Positions 1-9,344 of a stretch of 64,000 bases of DNA are shown here, piece by piece. The DNA lies in NCBI RefSeq assembly GCF_029946515.1, contig NZ_JARZHH010000016.1, positions 1 to 64,000 on the forward strand, given 5' to 3'. The translations under genes were made by a program, and so were the position numbers. The notes under the pieces are model-generated. The model saw only the letters and a list, made by a program, of their open reading frames with translations. It was not told where the DNA came from and ran no database searches. Positions within the stretch are counted from its first letter, which is position 1. Every line of letters starts with the position of its first letter. Source of the DNA: Polyangium sp. 6x1. GTDB taxonomy: Bacteria > Myxococcota_A > Polyangia > Polyangiales > Polyangiaceae.

Positions 1-1571
1 GTCCACACTCGGTCGCGACGGCGGACCTGAACGGCGACGGCAAGCCTGACCTCGCCGTCGCGAACGGCGGCAGCAGCAACGTGAGCGTGCTGCTGAACCA
101 GGGCAACGGCACCTTCGCCGCCGCGGTCAACTACCCTGCGGGCTCGAGCCCGCGTTCGGTGGCGGCGGCGGACCTGAACGGGGATGGCAAGCCTGACCTC
201 GCCGTGGCGAACTGGGGCAGCAACAACGTGAGCGTGTTGCTGAACCAGGGCAACGGCACCTTCGTCGCCGCGGTCCACTATGCTGCGGGCTCGAACCCCC
301 TGTCGGTCGCGGCGGCGGACCTGAACGGCGATGGCAAGCCTGACCTCGCCGTCGCGAACTACGCCAGCGGCAACGTGAGCGTGCTGCTGAACCAGGGCAA
401 CGGCACATTCGCCGCCGCGGTCCACTACGCTGCGGGCTCGGGCCATTCGGTGGCGGCGACGGACCTGAACGGCGATGGTAAGCCTGACCTCGCCGTCGCG
501 AACGGGGAGAGCGACAACGTGAGCGTGCTGCCGAACCAGGGCAACGGCACCTTCGCCGCCGCGCTCAACTACCCTGCGGGCTCGTACCCCTCTTCGGTCG
601 CGACGGCGGACCTGAACGGCGATGGCAAGCCTGACCTCGCCGTCGCGAACGCGGGCAGCGACAACGTGAGCGTGCTGCTGAACCAGGGCAATGGCACCTT
701 CGGCGCCGCGGTCAACTACCCTGCGGGCACGAGCCCCCGTTCGGTTGCGACCGCGGACCTGAACGGCGATGGCAAGCCTGACCTCGCCGTCGCGAACGAG
801 GGCAGCGGCAACGTGCGCGTGCTGCTGAACCAGGGCAACGGCACCTTCGCCGCCGCGTTCAACGATGCTGCGGGCACGGGCCCCCATTCGGTGGCGGCGA
901 CGGACCTGAACGGCGATGGCAAGCCTGACCTCGCCGTCGCGAACTGGGGCAGCCACAACGTGAGCGTGCTGCTGAACCAGGGCAACGGCACCTTCGCCGC
1001 CGCCGTCAACTACCCTGCGGGCACGAGCCCCCGTTCGGTTGCGACCGCGGACCTGAATGGCGATGGCAAGCCTGACCTCGCCGTCGTGAACGTCGGCAGC
1101 GACAACGTGAGCGTGCTGCTGAACCAGGGCAACGGCACCTTCGCCGCCGCGGTCCACTATGCTGCGGGCTCGAACCCCCAGTCGGTCGCGGCGGCGGATC
1201 TGAACGGCGATGGCAAGGCTGACCTCGTCGTCGCGAACAGGGACAGCAACAACGTGAGCGTGCTGCAGAACCAAGGCGATGGGACCTTCGCCACCGCCGT
1301 CAACTACGCTGCGGGCTCGGATCCCTCTTCGATCACGGCAGCGGACCTGAATAGCGATGGCAAGCTCGACCTCGCCGTTGCAAACTTGAACGGCTCCACC
1401 CTGAGCGTGCTGCAGAACCAAGGCGACGGGACCTTCGCCGCCGCTGTCAATTACACTGCGATGTCTCCTCTGTCGGTCGCGGCGGCGGATTTGAACTTCG
1501 ATGGCCGACCCGATCTCGTGGTCGCGGGCGCAAGCACGGTAAGCGTGCTGTTCAATGCCTGCTTGCCATAG
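1..1571 (+). CDS. FG-GAP/VCBS repeat protein, 5' truncated by window edge
   Basis: The frame is open from base 3 and ends at TAG 1569-1571, so about 522 residues are visible and the N-terminus lies outside the window. The protein is built almost wholly of 49-residue repeats, each with a DLNGDGKPDLAVAN segment and an NVSVLLNQGNGTF segment. The D-x-N-x-D-G loop is the calcium-binding signature of FG-GAP/VCBS repeats, which fold into beta-propellers on extracellular or surface proteins. The last repeats diverge and the protein ends in a short tail with one Cys (FNACLP). Family knowledge suggests a secreted or surface adhesin-like protein. The specific ligand cannot be inferred. A GTG at 81 is an internal codon, not the start. 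Confidence 0.85.
   Translation, partial: PHSVATADLNGDGKPDLAVANGGSSNVSVLLNQGNGTFAAAVNYPAGSSPRSVAAADLNGDGKPDLAVANWGSNNVSVLLNQGNGTFVAAVHYAAGSNPLSVAAADLNGDGKPDLAVANYASGNVSVLLNQGNGTFAAAVHYAAGSGHSVAATDLNGDGKPDLAVANGESDNVSVLPNQGNGTFAAALNYPAGSYPSSVATADLNGDGKPDLAVANAGSDNVSVLLNQGNGTFGAAVNYPAGTSPRSVATADLNGDGKPDLAVANEGSGNVRVLLNQGNGTFAAAFNDAAGTGPHSVAATDLNGDGKPDLAVANWGSHNVSVLLNQGNGTFAAAVNYPAGTSPRSVATADLNGDGKPDLAVVNVGSDNVSVLLNQGNGTFAAAVHYAAGSNPQSVAAADLNGDGKADLVVANRDSNNVSVLQNQGDGTFATAVNYAAGSDPSSITAADLNSDGKLDLAVANLNGSTLSVLQNQGDGTFAAAVNYTAMSPLSVAAADLNFDGRPDLVVAGASTVSVLFNACLP
3..1560 (+). repeat. In-frame 147-bp tandem repeats coding FG-GAP units
   Basis: About ten direct copies of a 147-bp (49-codon) unit lie head to tail, with the core AACCAGGGCAACGGCACCTT recurring. 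Most copies are nearly identical at DNA level, including synonymous positions. That suggests recent duplication or gene conversion rather than old protein repeats. Copies 3' of about 1250 are more diverged. Confidence 0.85.
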
Positions 1572-2280
1572 TGAATGTAAAATCGGGACCGCGAAAAGGA
1601 ACCTTCCGCGAACGCTCCTCGTACATCCTCTCCACGCTGATCCCTCGGACGGCCACATCCTCGTGCCGGCCGACAACACCTTCGGGCGCACGCCCATCGA
1701 GGGAGGCAGCGCCAGCGAGGCGCAGGAGTCCGCCAGGGCTCGAGCGTAAGGCTTTCCCCAGGGTGCCACGGCGCATGGCCTCCTCCATGTGGCAACTCTC
1801 CCGGACGTGCTCCGAGGGCCCCCCAACGCACGGGACGTGGACGAAGGTCGCTCACCTCCTGCGCTTCCGCCGGTCCGTGGACCTCGCGTTCCTGGACGGC
1901 ACGAACCCCGGCAACATGGCGCTGGCCCGGAGCATCGCGCGCGCCGTGGGCTCGTCGTCGACGATGCCCTCGCCGGGAAGGCGCCGCCCCGCAAAGCGCC
2001 TGCGCTCTCCCTCGTGACGCCCCCGAAGCGGAAGAGAGGCGCGTCATGACCGAGCACGACCAGGACTGAGGGCCGTGACGAGACCCCGGACAGCCTCCCC
2101 GCGGTGCTCTCGACCGAGCAGACTGCGCGCACGACCTCGCGCGTGTGGTCGGATCGGAGGAGCTGAAAGAGCGGCTCTGGGACATCCTCTCCCGCGCCGT
2201 TTGTAACCATGCGGGAATCTTGGTCCCGGGGCTCTCTCAGCCTGCTCCGCTCCCATCTCCCGGGGCGGGAGCTGAGCATT
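1572..2280. other. About 700 bp with no supportable gene
   Basis: Short overlapping open frames exist on both strands, as expected at this GC content. None has a recognisable domain, a good ribosome binding site or consistent length. Fragments around 1785-1990 look protein-like in two frames and may be decayed coding sequence, but I could not assign a family. The boundary to the repeat block comes near 2300, where the GTGCGTCGGGACGTACCCCC segment shared with 9.7 and 10.5 kb first appears. Confidence 0.5.
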
Positions 2281-2299
2281 GGTCTCATCTCCGATCGGT

Positions 2300-4830
2300 A
2301 CATTTCCGGGTGCGTCGGGACGTACCCCCGAGGACGCCGGCCCCAGCTCGTCGGCCTCGGTCATCGAGGGGCGCGGCGCTCGACGCCGGCCTCGTGCTTG
2401 TCGCCCTGGCCGCCGGCCCCAGCTCGTCGGCCTCGGGCTCGACGTCGGCCTCGTGCATCGAGGGGGCGCGGCGCTCGACGCCGGCCTCGTGTTCGTCGCC
2501 CTGGACGTCGGCCCCAGCTCGTCGGCCTCGGGCTCGACGTGCGCCTCATGCTCGCCGGTCCCAGCTCGTCGGCCTCGTGCATCGAGGCGGCGCGGCGAGC
2601 GGCGAGCGTAGAAATCTTCCCCGAGGTCTCGCGGCTGTGACCGCGCTCGACCGCGTAAATCCGCGAGCACGACGTGGGGGGCGGGTGCATCGAGGCGGCG
2701 CGCGGCGAGCGGCGAGCGTTGAAATCTCCCCCGAGGTCTCGCGGCTACGACCGCGCTCGACCGCATAAATCCGCGGGCCCGACGTGGGGGGCGGGTGCGT
2801 CGCGACCGACCCCGAGGCCATCGAGGGGCGTGGCGCTCGACGCCGGCCTCGTGCTCGCCGGCCTCGGGCATCGAGGCGGACGGCGCGGCGAGCGTCGAAA
2901 TCTTCCCCGAGGTCTCGCGGCCGTGACCGCGCTCGAAATCCGCGGGCCCGACGTGGGGGGCGGGTGCATCGAGGCGGCGCGCCGCGAGGGGCGAGCGTCG
3001 AAATCTCCCCCGAGGTCTCGCGGCCATGACCGCGCTCGACCGCGTAAATCCGCGGGCTCGACGTGGGGGGCGGGTGCATCGAGGCGGCGCGCCGCGAGGG
3101 GCGAGCGTCGAAATCTCCCCCGAGGTCTTGCGGCCGTGACCGCGCTCGACCGCGTAGATCCGCGGGCTCGACGTGGGGGGCGGGTGCGTCGCGACCGACC
3201 CCGAGGCCATCGAGGGGCGCAGGCCTCGGGCATCGAGGCGGACGGCGCGGCGAGCGTCGAAGTCTTCCCCGAGGTCTCGCGGCCGTGACCGCGCTCGACC
3301 GCTTAAATCCGCGGACTCGACGCGGGGGGCGGGAGCATCGAGGCGGCGCGGCGCTCGACGTGCGCCTCGTGCTCGTCGCCCTGCTCGTCGGCCTCGGGCA
3401 TCGAGGCGGACGGCGCGGCGAGCGGCGAAGTCTCCCCCGAGGTCTCGCGGCCGTGACCGCGCTCGATCGCGTAGATCCGCGGGCTCGACGTGGGGGCGGG
3501 AGCGTCCCGACCGACCCCACGGCCATCGAGGGGCGGCGCTCGACGCCGGCCTTAGCTCGTCGGCCTCGTGCTCGACGTGCGCCTCGTGCTCGTCGGCCTC
3601 GTGCTCGACGTGCGCCTCGTGCTCGTCGGCCTCGGGAATCGAGGCGGCGCGCGGCGAGCGTCGAGCGTCGAAATCTCCCCCGAAGTCTCGCGGCCGTGAC
3701 CGCGCTCGACCGCGTAGATCCGCGGGCTCGACGGGGGGGCGGGTGCGTCCCGACCGACCCCGACGAGCAGGGCGCGCCGATCTCGTGCTCGTCGGCCTCG
3801 TGCATCGAGGCGGCGCGGCGAGTGTCGAAATCTCCCCCGAGGTCTCGCGGCCATGACCGCGCTCGACCGCATAAATGCGCGGGCTCGACGTGGGGGGCGG
3901 GTGCGCGTCGTGCTCGTCGGCCTCGTGCATCGAGGCGGCGCGGCGAGCGGCGAGCGGCAAAATTTCCCCCGAGGTCTCGCGGCCATGACCGCGCTTGACC
4001 GCGTAGATCCGCAGGCTCGACGTGGGGGCGGGTGCGTCGCGACCGACGCCGGGGCCATCGAGGGGCGCGGCGCTCGACGCCGGCCTCGTGCTCGTCGGCC
4101 TCGTGCATCGAGGCGGCGCGGTGAGCGGCGAGCGGCGAAATCTCCCCCGAGGTCTCGCAACCGTGACCGCGCTCGACCGCATAAATGCGCGGGCTCGACG
4201 TGGGGGGCGGGTGCGCGTCGTGCTCGACGGGCTCGTGCATCGAGGCGGCGCGACGAGCGGCGCGCGTCGAAATCTCCCCCAAGGTCTCGCGGCCATGTCC
4301 GCGCTCGACCGCGTAGATCCGCGGGCTCGACGTGGGGGGCGGGTGTGTCGCGACCGACCCCGAGGCCATCGAGGGGCGGCGCTCGACGCCGGCCTCGTGC
4401 TCGTCGGGCTCGTGCATCGAGGCGGCGTGGCGAGCGGCGAGCGTCGAAATCTTCCCTGAGGTCTCGCGGCCGTGACCGCGCTCGACCGCGTGGATCCGCG
4501 GGCCCGACGTGGGGGACGGGTGCATCGAGGCGTCGAGCGTCGAGCGTCGAATCTCCCCCGAGGTCTCGCGGCCGTGACCGCGCTCGACCGCGTACATCCG
4601 CGGGCTCGACGTGGGGGGCGGGTGTGTCGCGACCGACCCCGAGGCCATCGAGGGGCGGCGCTCGACGTCGGCCTCGGCTCGTCGCCCTGGACGCCGACCG
4701 CGGGCTCGTCAGCCTCGGGCATCGAGGCGGCGCGGCGCGCGTCGAGCGGCGAAATCTCCCCCGAGGTCTCGCCGCCGTGACCGCGCTCGGCGCGAGATGC
4801 GAGATCGTCAGCTCCCGGCCGGAGAACGCG
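2300..4830. repeat. Repeat block 1: GC-rich interspersed repeat, 15 core copies
   Basis: The core GAAATCTCCCCCGAGGTCTC, followed by GCGGCC(G/A)TGACCGCGCTCGAC and CGCGTAAATCCGCGGGCTCG, occurs about 15 times. Copies start near 2613, 2720, 2896, 2998, 3106, 3257, 3424, 3667, 3825, 3957, 4135, 4267, 4445, 4548 and 4748. Spacing varies from about 102 to 243 bp because variable modules lie between cores: a GCATCGAGGCGGCGCG module, a GTCGCGACCGACCCCGAGGC module and a CTCGTCGGCCTCG-rich module. All cores point the same way. The lengths are not multiples of three and the apparent reading frames shift between copies, so this does not look like a coding repeat. Confidence 0.85.
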
Positions 4831-4957
4831 GCCTCGCGCCTTGATCACTGGACTGACGGCAGACTCCCCCGTTACGGATGGCCGAAGAAACAACTGGCTG
4901 ACTTGTGACACCGACAGTAATCTCAGACACCATTGTTTATGTACTAGGGGTGACACA

Positions 4958-6061
4958 ATGCCGAATCTGTCCCGCCACTCTCAACTAGCATTAAGACAGG
5001 CAACAACCTCTCTTCGTCGGCTTGGCCCAAACTCGAATGCATCGGACATATTCAACGCCATTAACCAAAGCAAGAAGTTCGGCGCTGGATTTGTTGAGAC
5101 ATATTCCGATGTGCGTCCCTGGGAGGCAATTCATACAGCAATCAATCTTCCACCAGAATTTACCCAATCTATAATGGAGCGAAAGCCGTATGAGGCACAG
5201 CGTGCGCTCGATGCCGTTAGCAACGCAGCGGTAGGCAGGTTTGTTTGGGACGAACACGTAATGAGCGATGCGGATTGGAATAGTATCGATGGCTATCGTG
5301 CCCTAAAGGATCTGGGGTACGGCCACGCGTCGGCCCTTAAGCTATCCACCGCCAAGATCGGCCGCCACCACAAGAATACTTACATTGCGTTGATAACATT
5401 GCCAGATGTGCAATCGATATCGCCCGAAGAAATGCTCGTAATCGAGCTGCTTCATGGCGAGGTCAGAGCGTCCTTGGACCGAGCTCGCGTGCATTTCTTA
5501 CTACGCGAGCGACTGGCGCTTCAAATATTTGACGAGCAGAAGAGCGGCGTCTTGCTATGTACCACCGGTCTTCGGCTCGTAGAGGCCAATGTTGTCGCGC
5601 ATGTTATGGCGGCGCGATACGCTCCAGCGTTGGGGATTAGCGGCAAAGAAGCTCTCCTCCAGAATTTTATTTGGAGGATCGCGGGTGGACCTGCGAACTT
5701 TGGTGATGGTAGGCGCCGGATCTATCACCATATTGAACCTTGCGTCTTGGAGGCGTCAATACACTCCCTCCATCCTGACGTCTACGATTTGCCCGAGGAT
5801 CGATTGCTGCTCGTGTGGACGGAAGTGTCGCGCGATGACGCCCCCGAAGAAGTCGTGATCCGGCATGTAAAGAGGTTTGGTCTTTCCCCCAGACACGAAG
5901 AAATAGCGATACTACTGCTCAATACTGGCATGTCCAGCAAGCAAATTGCCAGTCATCTGGGAATCAGTACCCGGACTGTAGACAAGCATATCGAAAGCCT
6001 CTATCGCGAATTCGATGTTCAATCGCGAAGTGAACTCGCAATGCGAATACTCAGAACGTAG
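4958..6061 (+). CDS. LuxR-family DNA-binding regulator
   Basis: The protein has 367 residues. ATG 4958 is chosen because AGGGG lies 7 bases upstream; the frame is open further upstream but that part reads into the repeat. The last ~65 residues form a LuxR/FixJ-type helix-turn-helix (LSPRHEEIAILLL, then MSSKQIASHLGISTRTVDKH and a following helix). The first ~300 residues match no domain I recognise, with no phosphoacceptor receiver pattern or obvious PAS motif. It is probably a transcriptional regulator with an unknown sensory part. The gene is visibly AT-richer than its surroundings and uses codons such as ATA and TTA that are rare elsewhere in the window, suggesting horizontal acquisition. 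It sits 140 bp upstream of, and parallel to, the amidase lipoprotein gene, which may be its target (inference). Confidence 0.8.
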   Translation: MPNLSRHSQLALRQATTSLRRLGPNSNASDIFNAINQSKKFGAGFVETYSDVRPWEAIHTAINLPPEFTQSIMERKPYEAQRALDAVSNAAVGRFVWDEHVMSDADWNSIDGYRALKDLGYGHASALKLSTAKIGRHHKNTYIALITLPDVQSISPEEMLVIELLHGEVRASLDRARVHFLLRERLALQIFDEQKSGVLLCTTGLRLVEANVVAHVMAARYAPALGISGKEALLQNFIWRIAGGPANFGDGRRRIYHHIEPCVLEASIHSLHPDVYDLPEDRLLLVWTEVSRDDAPEEVVIRHVKRFGLSPRHEEIAILLLNTGMSSKQIASHLGISTRTVDKHIESLYREFDVQSRSELAMRILRT

Positions 6062-6201
6062 GCCGCACTACGTGCTGTAAGCGCTTTTGCGTACTGACAC
6101 AGACGCCGCCCAAGAGCATTCTTGCCACTACCTTGAGGCCTACGGCGGCGGCCACGCCGCAGAGGCCGGCCGCAAGGTGTCATGGGTAGCGGAGGATAAT
6201 C

Positions 6202-6978
6202 ATGAAAATATTCAAATACATCGTCGAAGGCTCCGGGTTCCTTGGCCTCTTTCTCTTGGGTGCAGTGGTTACGGGCTGCGGTCCAGCCCTCGATGATGGA
6301 ACCGACTTCCTGGATGACGAAGCGGATCTGAGTGAGGCGATCCAGGAACTAGATAGCTACCGAACATACAGCGGGAGCTGGGCCGCATCGTACGCAACCA
6401 ATAACTACAGTCGAGGATACGGAACCGGAACGACTCAGAATCCTTGGACAGATTACAACTGGGTGCCCAATGGCGGGAATTGTACCAACTTCGTGAGCCA
6501 AGCCATTATCGGCGGCCTATTGAACAACTCGTCCGCTACCACAGCGTTTCAGAGTCGATATGATTTCGACTCCGACGCTGGTTCGAGCTACTCGTGGTAC
6601 TTCCATTCTGATGGCGATCGCGCCCCTGCATTCACCGGAGCACACCAGCTTTACACCTACGCAAAGAGTAACAAGTCCACGTATAAGGGCCTTCATTTTA
6701 GCTTCGTGACCAACGATACGCTACAGACGGCACTGAACGTAAGCCTTGTGAAAGTAGGAGACGTGGTGTTTGCGGATTGGCAACACGACGGGACAATGGA
6801 TCACTCGATGATCGTCACCGCCATCAGTTCGAGCTACACAGGGTACAACCAGATCCGGCTCACGTATCAGACCAACAATACCACCAATAAGGGCCTTGGC
6901 GATCTCAATGCTCAATACAACAAGCAAGCACTCTTCTACGTCTATCGCCCCGTAGACTACAATCCCAGCGGTCTGTAG
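6202..6978 (+). CDS. Lipoprotein with putative amidase (Amidase_6-like) domain
   Basis: The protein has 258 residues. GGAGGA precedes ATG 6202 at good spacing. A lipoprotein signal ends in VVTGC with Cys26 as the lipidated residue. After an acidic linker the domain carries Y-x-A-A-x-YA-type residues near 60-75, then GGNCTNFVSQAI with Cys94, and GDVVFADW and DHSMIVT with His201. This Cys/His arrangement is typical of the putative amidase family related to NlpC/P60 papain-fold hydrolases, which act on peptidoglycan or other amide bonds. Cys94 and His201 are the likely catalytic pair. Base composition is AT-rich like the LuxR gene before it. The substrate is unknown. The gene ends just before repeat block 2. 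Confidence 0.8.
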   Translation: MKIFKYIVEGSGFLGLFLLGAVVTGCGPALDDGTDFLDDEADLSEAIQELDSYRTYSGSWAASYATNNYSRGYGTGTTQNPWTDYNWVPNGGNCTNFVSQAIIGGLLNNSSATTAFQSRYDFDSDAGSSYSWYFHSDGDRAPAFTGAHQLYTYAKSNKSTYKGLHFSFVTNDTLQTALNVSLVKVGDVVFADWQHDGTMDHSMIVTAISSSYTGYNQIRLTYQTNNTTNKGLGDLNAQYNKQALFYVYRPVDYNPSGL

Positions 6979-7009
6979 CCACCGAAGCTCGTCTGGTTCG
7001 CGGCCACGC

Positions 7010-7165
7010 CGCGTGTCGCGGGCCGTCGACCGCGTAAATCCGCGCTCGACCGCGTAAATCCGCGGGCTCGACGTGGGGGGCGGGTGCATCGAGGCGCGCG
7101 GCGAGCGTCGAGCGTCGAAATCTCCCCCGAGGTCTGGCGGCCGTGACCGCGCTCGACATCGAATT
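7010..7165. repeat. Repeat block 2a: single core copy plus partial units
   Basis: The CGACCGCGTAAATCCGCG segment appears twice in tandem from about 7027, followed by the CTCGACGTGGGGGGCGGGTG module and one core (GAAATCTCCCCCGAGGTCT near 7117). It matches the units of blocks 1 and 3 and runs straight into the hairpin at 7164. Confidence 0.8.
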
Positions 7166-7205
7166 TCCGCCACCCCCGCATGCGGGGGGGGCGAGGTGGC
7201 GGAAA
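7164..7205. repeat. Perfect hairpin closing a repeat unit (TTTCCGCC type)
   Basis: The arms TTTCCGCCACC (7164-7174) and GGTGGCGGAAA (7195-7205) pair perfectly over 11 bp around a CCCCGCATGCGGGG-like centre. The related hairpins at 9591 and 10393 keep the CCCCCGCATGCGGGGGG centre but carry different outer arms. Confidence 0.75.
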
Positions 7206-7716
7206 CTAAGGATGCGCCGCGCGTGCATTCGACGTACCGGACGCACGACGAGCGCGGCGAGCACGCTTCAATCAAAGGCACGCGGGGTGCGCGTTTACCC
7301 GTGAAATAGGCCTCCCCTTGAAGGGGTCCGTTTCCGCCGGCCGTCTGTCGGGCCACGAATCCACCGGCCGGCGCTCGACGCTCGGGCGCGCAATCCCCTT
7401 GAATTGCCGCTCCAATCGCACCCCGTACCTCGTGCTCGTCGCATGCACCGTGTCGACGTCGCGCCGCGCGAGGCGGACGCGTCCATCGCTGCATGATGCC
7501 GGATGCGGCGGTCATTCGGCCTTTTCGCGATAGGCACCAACTCGCCATGCTCGCCGCGCTCGACGGTCGCCAGGTCGCGGCGCTCGACGCGCTCGACACG
7601 CTCGACGGTGGGACATGGGGGAGCCCTCGGGGCGCGGCGGGGCGGCATTTCCGCCGGCCCCCCTCCCGTTCAAATCTTCGCGTGCTTTCGATGGCTTGGA
7701 CCGCGCTCGACGCGGT
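7206..7716. other. About 510 bp without a gene
   Basis: No convincing coding sequence is visible. The stretch is less repetitive than its flanks, with fragments rich in CTCGACGCTCG and a short CCCCTTGAAGGGG palindrome near 7314. Some TTTCCGCCGGCC fragments resemble the flanking hairpin arms. Confidence 0.4.
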
Positions 7717-7751
7717 GTTTCCGCCGCGCCCGGACGCAGGGTGGCGGAAAC
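7717..7751. repeat. Second TTTCCGCC-type hairpin
   Basis: GTTTCCGCC (7717-7725) and GGCGGAAAC (7743-7751) pair perfectly across an 17-base loop. The arm sequence is shared with the hairpin at 7164, while the loop differs. It stands just upstream of the 132-bp tandem array. Confidence 0.65.
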
Positions 7752-7789
7752 GCAGGCGGCCCGACGCGCACGCTTGACGTGGACGGGCG

Positions 7790-8450
7790 AGGGTTTGCAC
7801 GGGCGCACCCGCCGGGCTCGACGCTCGACACGCTCGACTGCGCGGGCGAGCTCCGCGGCGAAGTCGCCCCCGAGGCCGACGCGCCGGACCGCGCTCGACC
7901 GCGCGTTTCCGCGGCCCCTCGCGCCTTGCGCTCGACGGTCGCGACGTGGAAGGCTTGCTCGCACTCGACGGCAAGGGCGAACTCCGAGGCGAAATCTCCC
8001 CCGAGGCCGGCGCGCCCGGACCGCGCTCGACCGCGTGTTTCCGCGGCCCCTCGCGCCTCGCGCTCGACGGCCGCGACGTGGAAGGCCTGCTCGGACTCGA
8101 CGGCGGGGGCGAGCTTCGCCGCGAAATCTCCCCCGAGGCCGACGCGGCGGGACCGCGCTCGACCGCGTGTTTCTGCGGTCGCTCGCGCCTTGCGCTCGAC
8201 GGTCGCGACGCGGAAGGCCTGCTCGCGCTCGACGGCGCGGAGGGCGGCGAGCGGCGAAATCTTCCCCGAGGCCGGCGCGGCGGGACCGCGCTCGACCGCG
8301 TGTTTCTGCAGGCCCTCGCGCCTCGGGCTCGACGGTCGCGACGCGGAAGGCCTGCTCGCGCTCGACGGCGCGGAGGGCGGCGAGCGGCAAATCTTCCCCG
8401 AGGCTGACGCGGCGGGACCGCGTGCTCGACGGCACGGCCGGCGCTCGATG
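7790..8450. repeat. Repeat block 2b: five tandem copies of a ~132-bp unit
   Basis: The anchor GAAATCTCCCCCGAGGCC (or a close variant) occurs at 7860, 7991, 8123, 8256 and 8388, giving periods of 131, 132, 133 and 132 bp. Each unit also holds GACCGCGCTCGACCGCGTGT, CTCGCGCCTCGCGCTCGACG and GACGTGGAAGGCCTGCTCG. The anchor is shared with the other repeat family, but the rest of the unit differs. In one frame a unit reads like LALDGRDVEGLLALDG, but one-base length changes shift the frame between copies, so a functional protein is unlikely. Confidence 0.8.
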
Positions 8451-8561
8451 TCCCGACGAGCGGCGCACACGCCACGTGCTCCCGTGCGTCCACGCTCGCG
8501 TCGAGCACGCCACGTGCTTGTTCATCGACGGCACGACGCGCGCTCCCGGGCGCTACTCGCC

Positions 8562-8828
8562 GCCGAGGGATATGAAGGCGAGGTCCTCGATAGCACGCCC
8601 GTCCTGCACCGACGGACCATGCGCGTCCGCGACCCGAACCCCGGCGAGACCCGGTGCCAAGAAATACAGCAATGGCTCGACAGCCGGCCCGCGCGACCCG
8701 AGAGTTTCGTCATCCTCGACGACATCGACCTCGACATGCTCGCGGCCTTCCAGGTGAAGACGGACGCGGAGGCGGGGCTGCTCGACGAGCACGTGGAAAC
8801 GGCGGTGCCGATTCTCGGGGAGGCGTGA
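8562..8828 (+). pseudogene. C-terminal fragment of a HAD-domain protein (SAK RNA-repair associated type)
   Basis: In the frame ending at TGA 8826-8828 the last ~88 residues read as a HAD fragment. They include GEVLDSTPVLHR, then EIQQWLDSRPARPESFVILD with a DDIDLDM acidic motif, and a C-terminal TDAEAGLLDEHVETAVPILG. This order resembles the small 'HAD domain in Swiss Army Knife RNA repair' proteins, whose usual motif is FVILDDDSDM. The N-terminal catalytic DxD segment is missing, and the frame runs backwards into the 132-bp repeats. I read it as a truncated gene whose 5' end was replaced by repeats. A short expressed protein is possible but not supported by a start site. Confidence 0.55.
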
Positions 8829-9035
8829 AAACCAGGCTGGATATCCCCGAGATCAAGGCGGTCCACAAGCACGACCGCAGGCCGATGACGCGCGCGCCTT
8901 GTTATTCCCAGGACACTCGACACCCCGTCGGTACTGCGCCATGAGAGCGATTGACGGGTCCTGAAGCTGCGCACCTTCACCGGGAAGCGATTTGGGACCT
9001 TCCGTGCTGTCTGGTGGAAAGCAGAGGGGGTCGCC

Positions 9036-9344
9036 ATGAAATTATCGAAGATTGCAGCGCTCGTTGCCATCGCCGTCGCTCCGCTGGCTTTTTTAGGCAC
9101 AGCGAAAGCGAACCTGGAAGAGCCGATCGACAACACGAGCGACGCTGCTCTTGTTTCGACAGAGTCCAGCGAGGTATCAGACCAAAATCTGGCGAGCACG
9201 GATGATGCGAGCAGCAGCGTTGAAACGGTAGGCGTTAGCGAAGAGGCATTGGCAGCAAGGAGCTGCTCTTCGTCGGACCGCAGAAGGGACTGCTATTGCA
9301 CGCGCGGCTGTTGCCGCACCCTCCATCGGTGCTGGTGCTGCTGA
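9036..9344 (+). CDS. Small secreted cysteine-rich peptide precursor
   Basis: The product has 102 residues. GAGGGGG lies just upstream of ATG 9036. A Sec signal peptide (KLSKIAALVAIAVAPLAFLG, probable cleavage after AKA, about residue 25) is followed by an acidic Ser/Thr-rich segment of ~50 residues. The last 28 residues contain eight cysteines, arranged C-x8-C-x-C-x3-CC-x5-C-x-CC and ending in CWCC. The layout signal, acidic propeptide, Cys-rich basic core looks like a disulfide-rich toxin, bacteriocin-like or signalling peptide. No family is recognised and no maturation enzyme lies beside it. It stands alone between repeat blocks 2 and 3. Confidence 0.65.
   Translation: MKLSKIAALVAIAVAPLAFLGTAKANLEEPIDNTSDAALVSTESSEVSDQNLASTDDASSSVETVGVSEEALAARSCSSSDRRRDCYCTRGCCRTLHRCWCC

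Noticed and set aside
2300-4830. CRISPR or integron attC array
   Set aside because: There is no constant repeat-spacer length, no cas or integron integrase nearby, and the between-core modules are themselves repeated.
2044-4956. 970-residue open frame on the minus strand across repeat block 1
   Set aside because: The block is a nucleotide repeat with lengths not divisible by three; the product is Arg/Pro-rich with no domain, and other frames are equally open.
6087-6296. Small open frame between the LuxR and amidase genes
   Set aside because: It has no good ribosome binding site, overlaps the amidase start and matches nothing.
7503-8561. Repeat protein with LALDGRDVEGLLALDG units on the plus strand
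   Set aside because: Unit lengths of 131-133 bp shift the frame, so no single frame keeps the repeat; only the HAD fragment after 8562 was kept.
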